Made by a program: the position numbers and the translations under genes. Shown piece by piece: positions 17,304-25,202 of a DNA stretch of 64,000 bases (its first letter is position 1; each line of letters begins with the position of its first letter). The DNA is from Streptomyces sp. 6-11-2 (lineage in GTDB: Bacteria > Actinomycetota > Actinomycetes > Streptomycetales > Streptomycetaceae), in the NCBI RefSeq assembly GCF_006540305.1, contig NZ_BJOR01000001.1, forward strand, positions 2,728,001 to 2,792,000, written 5' to 3'. Under the pieces are notes generated by a model. It did no database searches, was not told the DNA's origin, and was given only the letters and a program-made list of their open reading frames with translations.

Positions 17304-18270
17304 ATGCCCGGCACCTCACCCTTCCGCGCCTGGCTGGCGCAGCGCCCCCCGGCGGCCGGGGCCGCCGTGATGGCCACCGGCATCGTGTCGGTCGCCCTGC
17401 ATCTGACGGGCTACGAACTGCTGTCCCGCGTGATCCTCGCGGTGGGCTGCTTCGCCTGGCTGACGCTGGCGGCGGATTTCGTCCTGCGGCTGCTGGGCGA
17501 CCGGCCGCGATGGATCCGGGAGGCGGGGACGCCGGGCGCCCTCACCGCCGTCGCGGCGACGACCGTGCTCGGGACCCGTTTCACGGCGCTGGGGTGGCGG
17601 ACCCTCGCGGAGGCGCTGCTCGCGCTGGCCTTCGTACTGTGGCCGGGGCTGCTGGTGCTGGTGGTCCGCAACTACCGTCGGCCGATGCCCGGGGCGGTGT
17701 TCCTGAGCTGCGTGGCGACCGAGGGCCTGGCCGTGCTCGCGGCCACTCTGGCCAAGGCGCAGACCGTGGCCTGGCCGGCGTACGCCGCGCTGGTGTTCTT
17801 CTGGATCGGGCTCGTGCTGTACGTCTTCGCGCTGTACTGCTTCGACCTGCGGCAGCTGCTCGAGGGGCACGGGGACCACTGGATCGCGGGCGGGGCACTG
17901 GCGATCTCGGCTCTGGCCGGCGCCCGGCTGATCGCGGTCGGCGGCGGAGGCATGCATCTGTGGGACGCCGACGACAGCGGTGTGCTGCGGGCGGTGACCC
18001 TGGCGCTCCTCGTGCTCGGCCTGTGCTGGTACGCCGTTCTGGTCGTCGCGGAGCTGGTACGGCCCCGGCTGCGCTACGACGTGCGCCGCTGGTCGACCGT
18101 CTTCCCGATGGGCATGACGGCGGCGGCGAGCGTGTCCGTCGCGGCCGCCGCGGACGTCCCGTCGCGGGGGCTCGGGGAGGTGGCTGCTGTGGGTCGTGGC
18201 GGCGGCGTGGCTGGCCGTCGCCGCGGGCGCGGTCCTGGACGCGTGCGCGGAGCTCAGGGCGCTGCGCTGA
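17304..18270 (+). pseudogene. TDT-family transporter with apparent C-terminal frameshift
   Basis: The frame from ATG 17304 encodes about ten hydrophobic helices (for example PAAGAAVMATGIVSVALHL and FPMGMTAAASVSVAAA) typical of tellurite-resistance/dicarboxylate transporters. After about residue 285 the reading frame turns into Arg/Gly-rich nonsense and ends at 18296. Reading one base later from about 18181 gives WLLWVVAAAWLAVAAGAVLDACAEL and a stop at 18270, clearly the missing last helix. So one extra base lies at about 18160-18182, within runs of G. With the repaired stop the gene ends 3 bp before the convergent neighbour instead of overlapping it. It could be a sequencing error or a real mutation. 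The substrate is unknown. Confidence 0.75.
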
Positions 18271-18273
18271 GCG

Positions 18274-18627
18274 TCACGTCCACAGCACGGCGATGAAGAT
18301 GTTCGCCGTGGTGAGCAGGCCCACCAGGCCGAACAGGCCCTTGTCCACCTTCTCGTCGTCCCGCTTGACGTAGACCAGGCCGAGGATCACGATCAGCAGC
18401 GCCAGCTTCACGCCGATCTTGATGTTGTCGACGTGGTGCCCCTGGGCCTGGTTGAGGCCGACCAGGCCCACGCCGGTGACCAGCATCGTCAGCGCGCCGT
18501 GCAGCATCGCCGGCACGAACCGGGCCGTGCCTCGGCCCATCGCCTTCATCTGGGTGAGGAAGCCGCCGAGCAGCGCGGCGATACCGACGATGTGCAGACC
18601 GACGAAGAGATGGATGAGTACGTCCAT
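18274..18627 (-). CDS. Small integral membrane protein, four helices
   Basis: This 117-residue protein has four predicted membrane helices: LIHLFVGLHIVGIAALLGGF, MLHGALTMLVTGVGLVGL, IGVKLALLIVILGLVYV and GLFGLVGLLTTANIFIAVLW. A His in the first helix (GLHIVG) is a possible haem or metal ligand, as in small copper-resistance D-like proteins. I do not recognise a named family. The start is the ATG before a run of Streptomyces-like coding sequence; the longer open frame upstream is low-complexity repeat DNA. It converges on the TDT transporter gene. Confidence 0.8.
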   Translation of the reverse strand: MDVLIHLFVGLHIVGIAALLGGFLTQMKAMGRGTARFVPAMLHGALTMLVTGVGLVGLNQAQGHHVDNIKIGVKLALLIVILGLVYVKRDDEKVDKGLFGLVGLLTTANIFIAVLWT

Positions 18628-18702
18628 GAGTCCGGAGCCTAACCAGCGGCCTTTTCGCTCCCGGCACCGGCCCGTCCCGGGCGACCGCACGCCGGCCCGC
18701 GC

Positions 18703-18730
18703 ACGCCGGACGCCGGACGCCGGACGCCGG
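18703..18730. repeat. Four tandem copies of ACGCCGG
   Basis: Four perfect 7-bp copies run head to tail, followed by looser CGCCGG variants. A 7-bp unit is not in frame with itself, so a coding role is unlikely. Confidence 0.85.
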
Positions 18731-18817
18731 CGGACAGGGGACCCGCACGCGCACGCCGACGCCGGGCGCCGGCGGACACAGGAACCGGGTGGACACAAGC
18801 GGACGCCTGCCGGTCGC

Positions 18818-18829
18818 CGCATATATGCG
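18818..18829. promoter_or_regulatory. Palindrome CGCATATATGCG, possible operator
   Basis: This is a perfect 12-bp palindrome with an A/T core in very GC-rich DNA, about 190 bp before the small membrane protein gene. It could be a repressor site or a -10 region. Confidence 0.4.
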
Positions 18830-19144
18830 ACCCATAGCACCTCGCCCAGCCCGGATGCCCCGGAAATCCGCGCATCGGTCATCGCAGCGCGTGAAGGCAG
18901 CATCCCCGGAACGGGATCGCGGTCGCATACGGTCACCTGGCGATCCCCTGCCGCCACTTCCGTACAAGACCTCACCCGGCGCTCACCGAGCGGCTTAGCT
19001 CCTCCCCCAGGTGACCGGCTTCACCGCCGCCCGGGCCAGGGGCGGCGGCCGGACACCACCACCGAGACGTCCGGCGGCGGGCTGCTCCCCCTGTGCGGGC
19101 CGTCGCCGGACCAGGACCCCGCCTCCGCGGCCGGCAGAAGGGAC

Positions 19145-20218
19145 GTGACGCTCCACGTGGCAGCGCACCGCAGGCTCCGACAGCGCTCGCTCGGCGGAGG
19201 CACCGTCCGTACGGCCGCCACGATCGCCCTCGCGGGCGCCGCGACGGCGACCGGCTTCGACGGCACCGTGCACGCCGCTCCGCGGCCGGCGCCGGAGCAG
19301 ATCAAGGCCACGGTGGACAGGCTCTACCAGGAGGCGGAGACCGCCACCGAGAAGTACGACGGTGCGAAGGAGAAGACGGACACGGCCGAGAAGCGGCTGA
19401 AGGCACTGGGCGACGAGGCCGCCCGCAGGCAGGAGAAGCTGAACTCCGCCCGCGACGCGCTGGGCTCGATCGCCGCGGCGCAGTACCGGGACGGCGGGAT
19501 CGACCCCGTGGTGCGGCTGATGCTGTCCGACGACCCCCGGCGGTACCTGGACGGGGCCGAGTTCGCCGAGCGCGCGGGCGTCCGGCAGACGGCCGCCGTG
19601 GCCGATGTGCGCCGACAGCTCCGGGAGATCGGCCGGCTGCGCGGGGACGCACGCGTCGAGCTGACCTCGTTCCGGTCACGGCAGGCGGAACTGCGCCGGC
19701 AGAAGAAGACGGTCACCACGAAACTGGACGAGGCCCGGCGGCTGCTGGCGGGGCTGTCCCCGCAGCAGCGCACGGCGATCGGCGCGGGCGGGGACACCGG
19801 GTCCGCGGCTCGCCACGACACCGGCGCCCGGGACGCACTCGGCGACCCGGCCCCGGTCACCGCCCCCGGTTCCCGCGCGGCCGCGGCCGTCGCCTACGCC
19901 TACCGAAAGCTCGGCAGCCCCTATGTGTGGGGCGCGACCGGGCCCGACGCCTTCGACTGCTCGGGCCTGGTCCAGGCCGCCTACCGCTCCGCCGGGGTTT
20001 CGCTGCCCCGCACCACCTACGCCCAGATCAGCGCGGGCCGGCGTGTCCCACGCTCCGCACTGCGCCCCGGCGACCTGGTGTTCTTCTACTCCGGCGTCAG
20101 CCACGTCGGCCTCTACGTCGGCAACGGCCGGATGATCCACGCCCCGAACCCCTCGGCCCCGGTCCGCCTGGCCCCGGTCGACCAGATGCCCTTCGCGGGG
20201 GCGACACGGGTGGCGTGA
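19145..20218 (+). CDS. Secreted NlpC/P60 peptidoglycan endopeptidase
   Basis: The protein has 357 residues. A basic start and hydrophobic core (TVRTAATIALAGAATATGF, then VHAAP) form a Sec or Tat-like signal peptide to about residue 42. A long coiled coil follows (about 50-210; EQIKATVDRLYQEAE and later helices). The NlpC/P60 domain, from about 245, has Cys in AFDCSG, His in SHVGLY and IHAP. It should hydrolyse stem peptides outside the membrane during growth or sporulation. The start could be GTG 19145 or GTG 19157; AGAAGGG at 19136-19142 is slightly too close to the first and a little far from the second. It is a complete paralogue of the signal-less protein at 16032-17204. Confidence 0.88.
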   Translation: MTLHVAAHRRLRQRSLGGGTVRTAATIALAGAATATGFDGTVHAAPRPAPEQIKATVDRLYQEAETATEKYDGAKEKTDTAEKRLKALGDEAARRQEKLNSARDALGSIAAAQYRDGGIDPVVRLMLSDDPRRYLDGAEFAERAGVRQTAAVADVRRQLREIGRLRGDARVELTSFRSRQAELRRQKKTVTTKLDEARRLLAGLSPQQRTAIGAGGDTGSAARHDTGARDALGDPAPVTAPGSRAAAAVAYAYRKLGSPYVWGATGPDAFDCSGLVQAAYRSAGVSLPRTTYAQISAGRRVPRSALRPGDLVFFYSGVSHVGLYVGNGRMIHAPNPSAPVRLAPVDQMPFAGATRVA

Positions 20219-20243
20219 GGGAGTCCGGACCGGGACGCGCACC

Positions 20244-20259
20244 GGCGGTCGGCACCGCC
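20244..20259. terminator. Short hairpin between convergent NlpC/P60 and response-regulator genes
   Basis: GGCGGT and ACCGCC pair around CGGC in the 99-bp space between two convergent stops. Confidence 0.45.
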
Positions 20260-20317
20260 CGCGCGGTGACGTGCCGTTGCTGGATGCCGTGATCGCGTTG
20301 GCGTGCCTACAGGTGGG

Positions 20318-21037
20318 TCACACCAGCCGGCGTGCCGTCGCCCAGCGGGTCAGCTCGTGGCGGTTGGAGAGCTGGAGCTTCCTCAGCACCGCGGAGACGT
20401 GGGACTCCACCGTCTTGACGGAGATGAAGAGCTGCTTGGCGATCTCCTTGTACGCGTAGCCGCGGGCGATGAGGCGCAGCACCTCCCGCTCGCGCTGGGT
20501 GAGGCGGTCGAGGTCCTCGTCGACCGGCGGGGCGTCGGTGGAGGCGAAGGCGTCCAGCACGAAACCGGCCAGGCGCGGGGAGAAGACGGCGTCGCCCTCC
20601 TGGACCCGGAAGATCGAGTCGACGAGGTCGGTGCCCGTGATCGTCTTCGTCACATAGCCGCGTGCTCCACCGCGGATCACGCCGATCACGTCCTCCGCCG
20701 CGTCCGACACGGACAGCGCGAGGAAGCGCACGGGCCGCTCGGTGTCGGCGGTCAGCGCCGCGCAGCGCCGCAGCACCTCCACTCCGCCGCCGCCGGGCAG
20801 ATGGACGTCCAGCAGAACCACCTCGGGCCGGGTCGCGGTGATGACCGTGACCGCCTGGTCGACGTCCGCGGCCTCGCCGACGACCTCGACGCCCGTCTGC
20901 TCGGTCTGGCCGATCTCGGCCTGGACCCCGGTGCGGAACATGCGGTGGTCGTCGACGAGGACCACGCGCACGTGCCGCCCGCCCGCCCCCGTCGTCTCCG
21001 CTCCCGCCGTACCGTTCGTCTCGGTCGGGTCGCTCAT
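20318..21037 (-). CDS. LuxR-family (NarL-type) response regulator
   Basis: The protein has 239 residues. The receiver domain starts at about residue 23 (VRVVLVDDHRMFRTG) with phospho-acceptor Asp in VLLDVHLPGG and the conserved Lys in GYVTKTI. A linker leads to a LuxR helix-turn-helix near residue 172 (LTQREREVLRLIARGYAYKE, SVKTVESHVS). The ATG overlaps the kinase TGA by one base (TGATG), so the pair is translationally coupled. The partner is the PspC-domain kinase just upstream, which suggests control of an envelope-stress response and probably of the divergent PspC gene. Confidence 0.93.
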   Translation of the reverse strand: MSDPTETNGTAGAETTGAGGRHVRVVLVDDHRMFRTGVQAEIGQTEQTGVEVVGEAADVDQAVTVITATRPEVVLLDVHLPGGGGVEVLRRCAALTADTERPVRFLALSVSDAAEDVIGVIRGGARGYVTKTITGTDLVDSIFRVQEGDAVFSPRLAGFVLDAFASTDAPPVDEDLDRLTQREREVLRLIARGYAYKEIAKQLFISVKTVESHVSAVLRKLQLSNRHELTRWATARRLV

Positions 21038-22341
21038 CACGTGTTCTCCGCCCTCTCCATCTCCAGCTCGACCTCCGTGCCGCCGTCCGGCACGGCCCGC
21101 AGCCGGGCCGTCCCCCCGTTGCGCTCCATACGGCCGATGATCGATTCTCTGACGCCCATCCGGTCGGCGGGTATCGCGTCGAGGTCGAAGCCGGGTCCGC
21201 GGTCCCGGACGGACACGAAGACCGTCCTGCCCTCGACCTCGGCGTAGACCTGGACGGCACCGCCCTCGCCACCGTACTTGGCGGCGTTCACCATGGCTTC
21301 CCGCGCGGCCTGCATCTGTGCGCCGATCCGGTCGTCGAGCGGGCAGTCGCCGACCACGACCACCTCTATGGGGACGCCGTGCTTGTCCTCGACCTCGGCC
21401 GCGTTGCGCCTGACCGCCTCGGCGAGGGTGGCCGGTTCGTCGGCCTCGTCCTTGCCGTTGCCCTCCGGCTTGTAGAGCCAGGCACGCAGGTCGCGTTCCT
21501 GGGCCCGGGCCAGGCGGCGCACCTCGCCCGCGTTCTCCGCGTTGCGCTGGATCAGGGTCAGGGTGTGCAGCACCGAGTCGTGGACGTGGGCGGCGACCTC
21601 GGCCCGTTCCTGGGCGCGGATGCGCATCAGACGCTCCTCGGAGAGGTCCTGGGTCATGCGCACGAGGTAGGGGCCGGCGAGCAGGGTTATGCCGACCAGG
21701 ACGGCGAGGGCCGCCTGGAGGACCGAGCCGAGATGGGCGGCGGACCCCTGCATCACGAAGATGGCGGAGACGCCGGCCGTGACCAGCAGGACGCCCGCTC
21801 CGGCCCGGGCCAGGGTGAGCGTACGGCGTCGGCGGCCGACCTCGACCCAGCGGGCCCGGCGGGCGTTGTCCGCCTGGCGCCAGACCAGGGCGACGCCCGC
21901 GGCGACGAGGACGGCCGGCAGGAGGTAGGCCTTGGCGCCGTTGCCCGGATTGACGCTGCCGACGAAGACCATCGCCACGACGACCATGAGGAGCAGGGCG
22001 ACGATCTGGCCCTTGTCCGGTTTGCGGGCGACGATTCTGCGGCGGCCGTCCGGCGAGGTCTCGGTGGTGACCAGGGACGGCGGCTTCTGGTCGCCGACGC
22101 CGCCGACCCCGAGGGGCACGAAGAACCAGAAGGCCGCGTACACCAGCGCGCCGAGCCCGTCGGCCATGAACAGGCCGACGAAGACGAGCCGCACCCAGAC
22201 CACGGGCAGCCCGAGATGACCGGCCAGGCCCCGCGCCACTCCGCCGAGCCAGCGTCCGTCGCTGCTGCGGTAGAGCTTGCGCGGCGGCCGCGGGTCGTCG
22301 AGGGGCACTGCTGCGGCTTCCGGCATGCCACTGATGGTCAC
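21037..22341 (-). CDS. Sensor histidine kinase with N-terminal PspC domain
   Basis: This 434-residue protein begins with a PspC domain (LYRSSDGRWLGGVARGLAGHL at about 22-42, then a helix). Further membrane helices run through about residue 205. A HisKA_3 dimerisation region (ERAEVAAHVHDSVLHTLTLIQ) contains the phospho-acceptor His in HVHDS. The HATPase domain follows, with N-box EAMVNAAKYGG and G-box VRDRGPGFD. The GTG at 22341 is used; an ATG at 22326 is equally possible and neither has a clear ribosome-binding site. It is divergent from another PspC protein, an arrangement seen in actinobacterial LiaRS/PspC-like envelope sensors. Confidence 0.9.
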   Translation of the reverse strand: MTISGMPEAAAVPLDDPRPPRKLYRSSDGRWLGGVARGLAGHLGLPVVWVRLVFVGLFMADGLGALVYAAFWFFVPLGVGGVGDQKPPSLVTTETSPDGRRRIVARKPDKGQIVALLLMVVVAMVFVGSVNPGNGAKAYLLPAVLVAAGVALVWRQADNARRARWVEVGRRRRTLTLARAGAGVLLVTAGVSAIFVMQGSAAHLGSVLQAALAVLVGITLLAGPYLVRMTQDLSEERLMRIRAQERAEVAAHVHDSVLHTLTLIQRNAENAGEVRRLARAQERDLRAWLYKPEGNGKDEADEPATLAEAVRRNAAEVEDKHGVPIEVVVVGDCPLDDRIGAQMQAAREAMVNAAKYGGEGGAVQVYAEVEGRTVFVSVRDRGPGFDLDAIPADRMGVRESIIGRMERNGGTARLRAVPDGGTEVELEMERAENT

Positions 22342-22390
22342 ACGCCCTGCGGGGCGGGGGCATCAGGGTCCACCCCGTAGACTCCCCTGA

Positions 22391-22425
22391 TCTTCGAATC
22401 CGCTCGTCGAAAGGGTTCTTCGAAT
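22391..22425. promoter_or_regulatory. Direct repeat TCTTCGAAT, candidate response-regulator site
   Basis: Two perfect copies of TCTTCGAAT (22391-22399 and 22417-22425) lie 26 bp apart, about 2.5 helical turns, in the 208-bp divergent region between the kinase and PspC genes. TCGAAA lies between them. The position suits binding by the response regulator. Confidence 0.5.
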
Positions 22426-22549
22426 AGCCCCCGGGTCGCGGCCCCACGGTCTGTCGAACGCGTCCCCGGCCACGGCTCAGGGACGAATCAGGGTTCGCCC
22501 AGGGTCGTCCCGGCTCCCGCCACGACCGCACGCCCGTCACCATGGACGC

Positions 22550-24142
22550 ATGACGAATCACCAGCACGCCGCGAGGGGTCCGGAACCCGGCTCCGGCCCG
22601 GGCCCGTCCCCGGGCACCGGGCCACGGGACGCCGCGCCCGGCGCGGGTCCGGGTGCGCGTGCGGGTGAACAGCCGCGGGCACCCGGGCAGCCGGGAGCGC
22701 CGCACGCGGACGAACGGCCGGGCTCGGCCGACGGGATGGGAGGGGAGAGCGTGACGGGCACGACGGGGGCGGCCGAACACCGGGATCCGGCCGCCGGTCC
22801 GGGGACCGGGACGGCGGGAGCCGGCACCGCTGCCGGGGCGCGCGCCGGGGCCGACACCGGAGCGGGCGGCACCGACGGTGTGCCGAAGTACCGGCGGGAC
22901 CGGGCGCACAGGGTGATCGGCGGCGTCTGCGCCGGTCTGGGGCGGCAGTGCGACATGGATCCGGTGATCTTCCGGATCACGCTGGCCGTGCTGGCCGCGA
23001 CCGGCGGCATAGGCCTCATCTTCTACGGCTTCGCCTGGCTCTTCGTGCCGTACGACGACGAGGAGGAGAACGAGGTGCGCAAGCTCCTCACCGGCCGGGT
23101 GGACGGACCGGCTCTCGCGGCCGTGCTGTTCGCGCTGGTCGGCTGCGGGGTCTTTCTGTCCATGCTGGGCAACGGCAGCGTGCTCTCCTTCGGCGTCGTC
23201 CTGTCCCTGCTCCTCGCCGGCGCCGGGTACTGGTCGCAGCACCGCGGCGCCCCCGGCCCCGACCCGCTGGCCGCCCAGGCCGCAGCCGACGCACCGCCGG
23301 AGGCCCAGGCACCGCCGGTGCCCACGATCTACCCCTCCTGGTGGCGCGACCCGATCGTCAAGGACGGCACCCACGTCGGCGGCACGGGCTATCTGTGGGG
23401 CCCCCGCGACTCGCGCGACCGGGACGTCGCCGCGGCCGTCAACATCGGCCTCGGCGCGCACGCCGGCGAGTACACCCGTCCGGTGCGCACCGAGCCGCCC
23501 CGCCCCCGCGGCCCGCGCGGGATCGGCGGCTGGGTCTTCCTGCTGGCCCTGCTCGCAGGCGCCCTCGGCACCCGACTGACCTGGGACGACGGCGCTCTGG
23601 GCACCAGCCTCCAGGCCGGTCTTGCCTGCGCGCTCGCGGTCTTCGGCCTGGGCATGGTGGTGAGCGCGTTCCTGGGCCGGACGGGCTTCGGCTCGATACT
23701 GCTGGCGCTGGTCACCGCGGCCCTGCTCGGCACGTCCGCCGCGCTTCCGAAGGACATCACCACGCAGTGGGGGCAGCAGACCTGGCAGCCCGCGGCGACG
23801 GCGGGCGTCCAGCCCGGATACCACCTCGGCACCGGGGAGGGCACCTTGGACCTGACCCGGATACGCCTCGGCAAGGGAGCGACGGTGACGACGAAGGCTC
23901 AGGTGGGCGTGGGCCGGCTGCGGGTGATCGTGCCGGCGGGCGTGACCGTCCGGGCGAACATCGAGGTGGGGATCGGCGACATCCGGCTCCCGGGCGACAC
24001 CTCGCAGGACGTGGACGTGGCGCCCGGCCGGCACCAGAGGATCACGCTGCCCGCGACCGCGGGCGGCAAGGACGCCGGGACCCTGGACATCAAGCTCCAG
24101 GTCGGCGTGGGACAGGCGGAGGTGAGCCGTGCTGCGCCATGA
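22550..24142 (+). CDS. PspC domain membrane protein with LiaF-like C-terminus
   Basis: The protein has 530 residues. The first ~115 are disordered, Gly/Pro/Ala-rich. A PspC domain follows (YRRDRAHRVIGGVCAGLGRQ at about 118, then the helix FRITLAVLAATGGIGLIFYGF). Four further membrane helices lie at about 185-400. The C-terminal ~120 residues are beta-rich (QVGVGRLRVIVPAGVTV and similar), like the cell-wall-active domain of LiaF. It is likely a stress-responsive membrane protein that modulates or is controlled by the divergent two-component system. The last codons overlap the next small gene by 14 bp. Confidence 0.85.
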   Translation: MTNHQHAARGPEPGSGPGPSPGTGPRDAAPGAGPGARAGEQPRAPGQPGAPHADERPGSADGMGGESVTGTTGAAEHRDPAAGPGTGTAGAGTAAGARAGADTGAGGTDGVPKYRRDRAHRVIGGVCAGLGRQCDMDPVIFRITLAVLAATGGIGLIFYGFAWLFVPYDDEEENEVRKLLTGRVDGPALAAVLFALVGCGVFLSMLGNGSVLSFGVVLSLLLAGAGYWSQHRGAPGPDPLAAQAAADAPPEAQAPPVPTIYPSWWRDPIVKDGTHVGGTGYLWGPRDSRDRDVAAAVNIGLGAHAGEYTRPVRTEPPRPRGPRGIGGWVFLLALLAGALGTRLTWDDGALGTSLQAGLACALAVFGLGMVVSAFLGRTGFGSILLALVTAALLGTSAALPKDITTQWGQQTWQPAATAGVQPGYHLGTGEGTLDLTRIRLGKGATVTTKAQVGVGRLRVIVPAGVTVRANIEVGIGDIRLPGDTSQDVDVAPGRHQRITLPATAGGKDAGTLDIKLQVGVGQAEVSRAAP

Positions 24143-24371
24143 GTTCCAGCCGGGAAAGCTGGTGTCCGGTGTCTTCCTCACCGGCGCGGGCGTGGTCTAC
24201 GCGGGGGACGCGGCCGGTGCCTGGCAGGCCCCGTGGTTCCTGCTGGTCCCGATGGTCGTCGGCGGCCTGTGCCTGGGAGGCGCGGCGGCGGTGGTGAACA
24301 GGGCCGTGCGCAGGCGCCGGGACGCCCGCGCGACCCTCGGCGGGACAAGTACGGGGGGAGGAACGGGCTGA
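24129..24371 (+). CDS. Small membrane protein coupled to PspC gene
   Basis: This 80-residue protein has two hydrophobic helices (VSGVFLTGAGVVYAGDAAG and FLLVPMVVGGLCLGGAAAVV) and a basic, Gly-rich tail. It begins with GTG inside the last codons of the PspC gene, which implies translational coupling and a shared role. The family is unknown to me. Confidence 0.75.
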   Translation: MLRHEFQPGKLVSGVFLTGAGVVYAGDAAGAWQAPWFLLVPMVVGGLCLGGAAAVVNRAVRRRRDARATLGGTSTGGGTG

Positions 24372-24373
24372 GC

Positions 24374-24445
24374 TGTCGGCACTCCCCCGTGCCGAACTGC
24401 CGGCACTCCCCCGTGGCGAGCTATCGGTACTCCCCCGCCCGTCGC
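24374..24445. repeat. Three 24-bp repeats at a convergent gene junction, with hairpin
   Basis: Three 24-bp units (the first starting TGTCGGCACTCCCCCGTG) run from the stop of the small membrane protein into the 3' end of the DoxX gene. The first contains a perfect hairpin, CGGCAC and GTGCCG around TCCCCC (24377-24394), which could act as a bidirectional terminator. The third overlaps the last DoxX codons, so the array looks like duplication of that gene's tail. Confidence 0.75.
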
Positions 24446-24948
24446 CGTCGCCGTACCCGCAGCACGGCGTCGGCGGAGAGCATCGGGGCGCCGGCGAGGA
24501 CCAGGGGCACCCAGGCCATCAGATAGATGAGGTCGTTGCCGTAGTAGTAGGGGGTGGTGGCCCAGCTGACCGTGAGCCACAGGCTGAGGGAGATCAGCGC
24601 GCCGCCGACCGCGGCCAGGCGGCCCAGCAGACCGATGAGGGTGCCGAGGCCGACGGCCAGTTCGGCGAAGGCGATGCCGTAGCCGAAGCCGACCGGGTTC
24701 TTCAGGGCCAGGTCGACCAGGGCCGGGACGGCGGAGGAGTCGCGGACCGCGCGCATCGTCTCGCCGATCGACCCGGGGCCGGTGTCCTGCAGGAAGCCGC
24801 TGGAGGTGAGCTTGTCGAGACCGGCGTAGAGGAAGGTGACGCCCAGGAAGATACGGAGGGGCAGGAGGGCGAATCGGCCCGCCGTGTCCCGCCGGCTTGG
24901 ACTCAGATCGGCATGCATGGGCTGGGTGTCCGTACGAACCTGCGTCAT
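24421..24948 (-). CDS. DoxX family membrane protein
   Basis: This 175-residue protein has four helices. The first carries the typical DoxX opening RIFLGVTFLYAGLDKLTSSGFL, followed by FGYGIAFAELAVGLGTLIGLLGRLAA. It ends in an Arg-rich tail. DoxX proteins are thought to act in redox or thiol homeostasis at the membrane; the exact function here is not evident. The ATG at 24948 is preferred to the longer open frame, although the best Shine-Dalgarno (GAGAGGCGG) lies about 12 bases upstream. Confidence 0.85.
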   Translation of the reverse strand: MTQVRTDTQPMHADLSPSRRDTAGRFALLPLRIFLGVTFLYAGLDKLTSSGFLQDTGPGSIGETMRAVRDSSAVPALVDLALKNPVGFGYGIAFAELAVGLGTLIGLLGRLAAVGGALISLSLWLTVSWATTPYYYGNDLIYLMAWVPLVLAGAPMLSADAVLRVRRRRRAGEYR

Positions 24949-25202
24949 CGCTGCGAGCCGCCTCTCACCGCCGTCGTATGTGTGCCCCTCAATCGACCAT
25001 ACGTATGCGGGACGGGACCCGCTCAACCCGACGGAGAGGTTTTTCCGGATTCCGCGTGACTTCGGCTCATGCGTCCCAAGGCATCGGGGTGCTGACGGCC
25101 CTCTACAAATCCATCCGCACCCGATCCGCCGGAGGTGTCATCCGCCGTCATTCCGTCCGTCCGTCATTCCGGCGCTCTGGCGCTCCGGCGCTCCGGCACC
25201 TG

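Larger units (their letters stand above)
18628..19144. other. 517-bp gene-free region with repeats and a palindrome
   Basis: No convincing gene lies here. It holds a 7-bp tandem array (18703-18730), further CGCCGG-rich low-complexity DNA to about 18775, a 12-bp palindrome (18818-18829), and presumably the divergent promoters of the small membrane protein and the second NlpC/P60 gene. Open frames through it have poor codon bias. Confidence 0.6.

Noticed and set aside
20318..24181. Single 1287-codon leftward open frame
   Set aside because: Only its last 239 codons (the response regulator) are real. The rest is a wrong-frame shadow of the kinase and the opposite-strand PspC gene.
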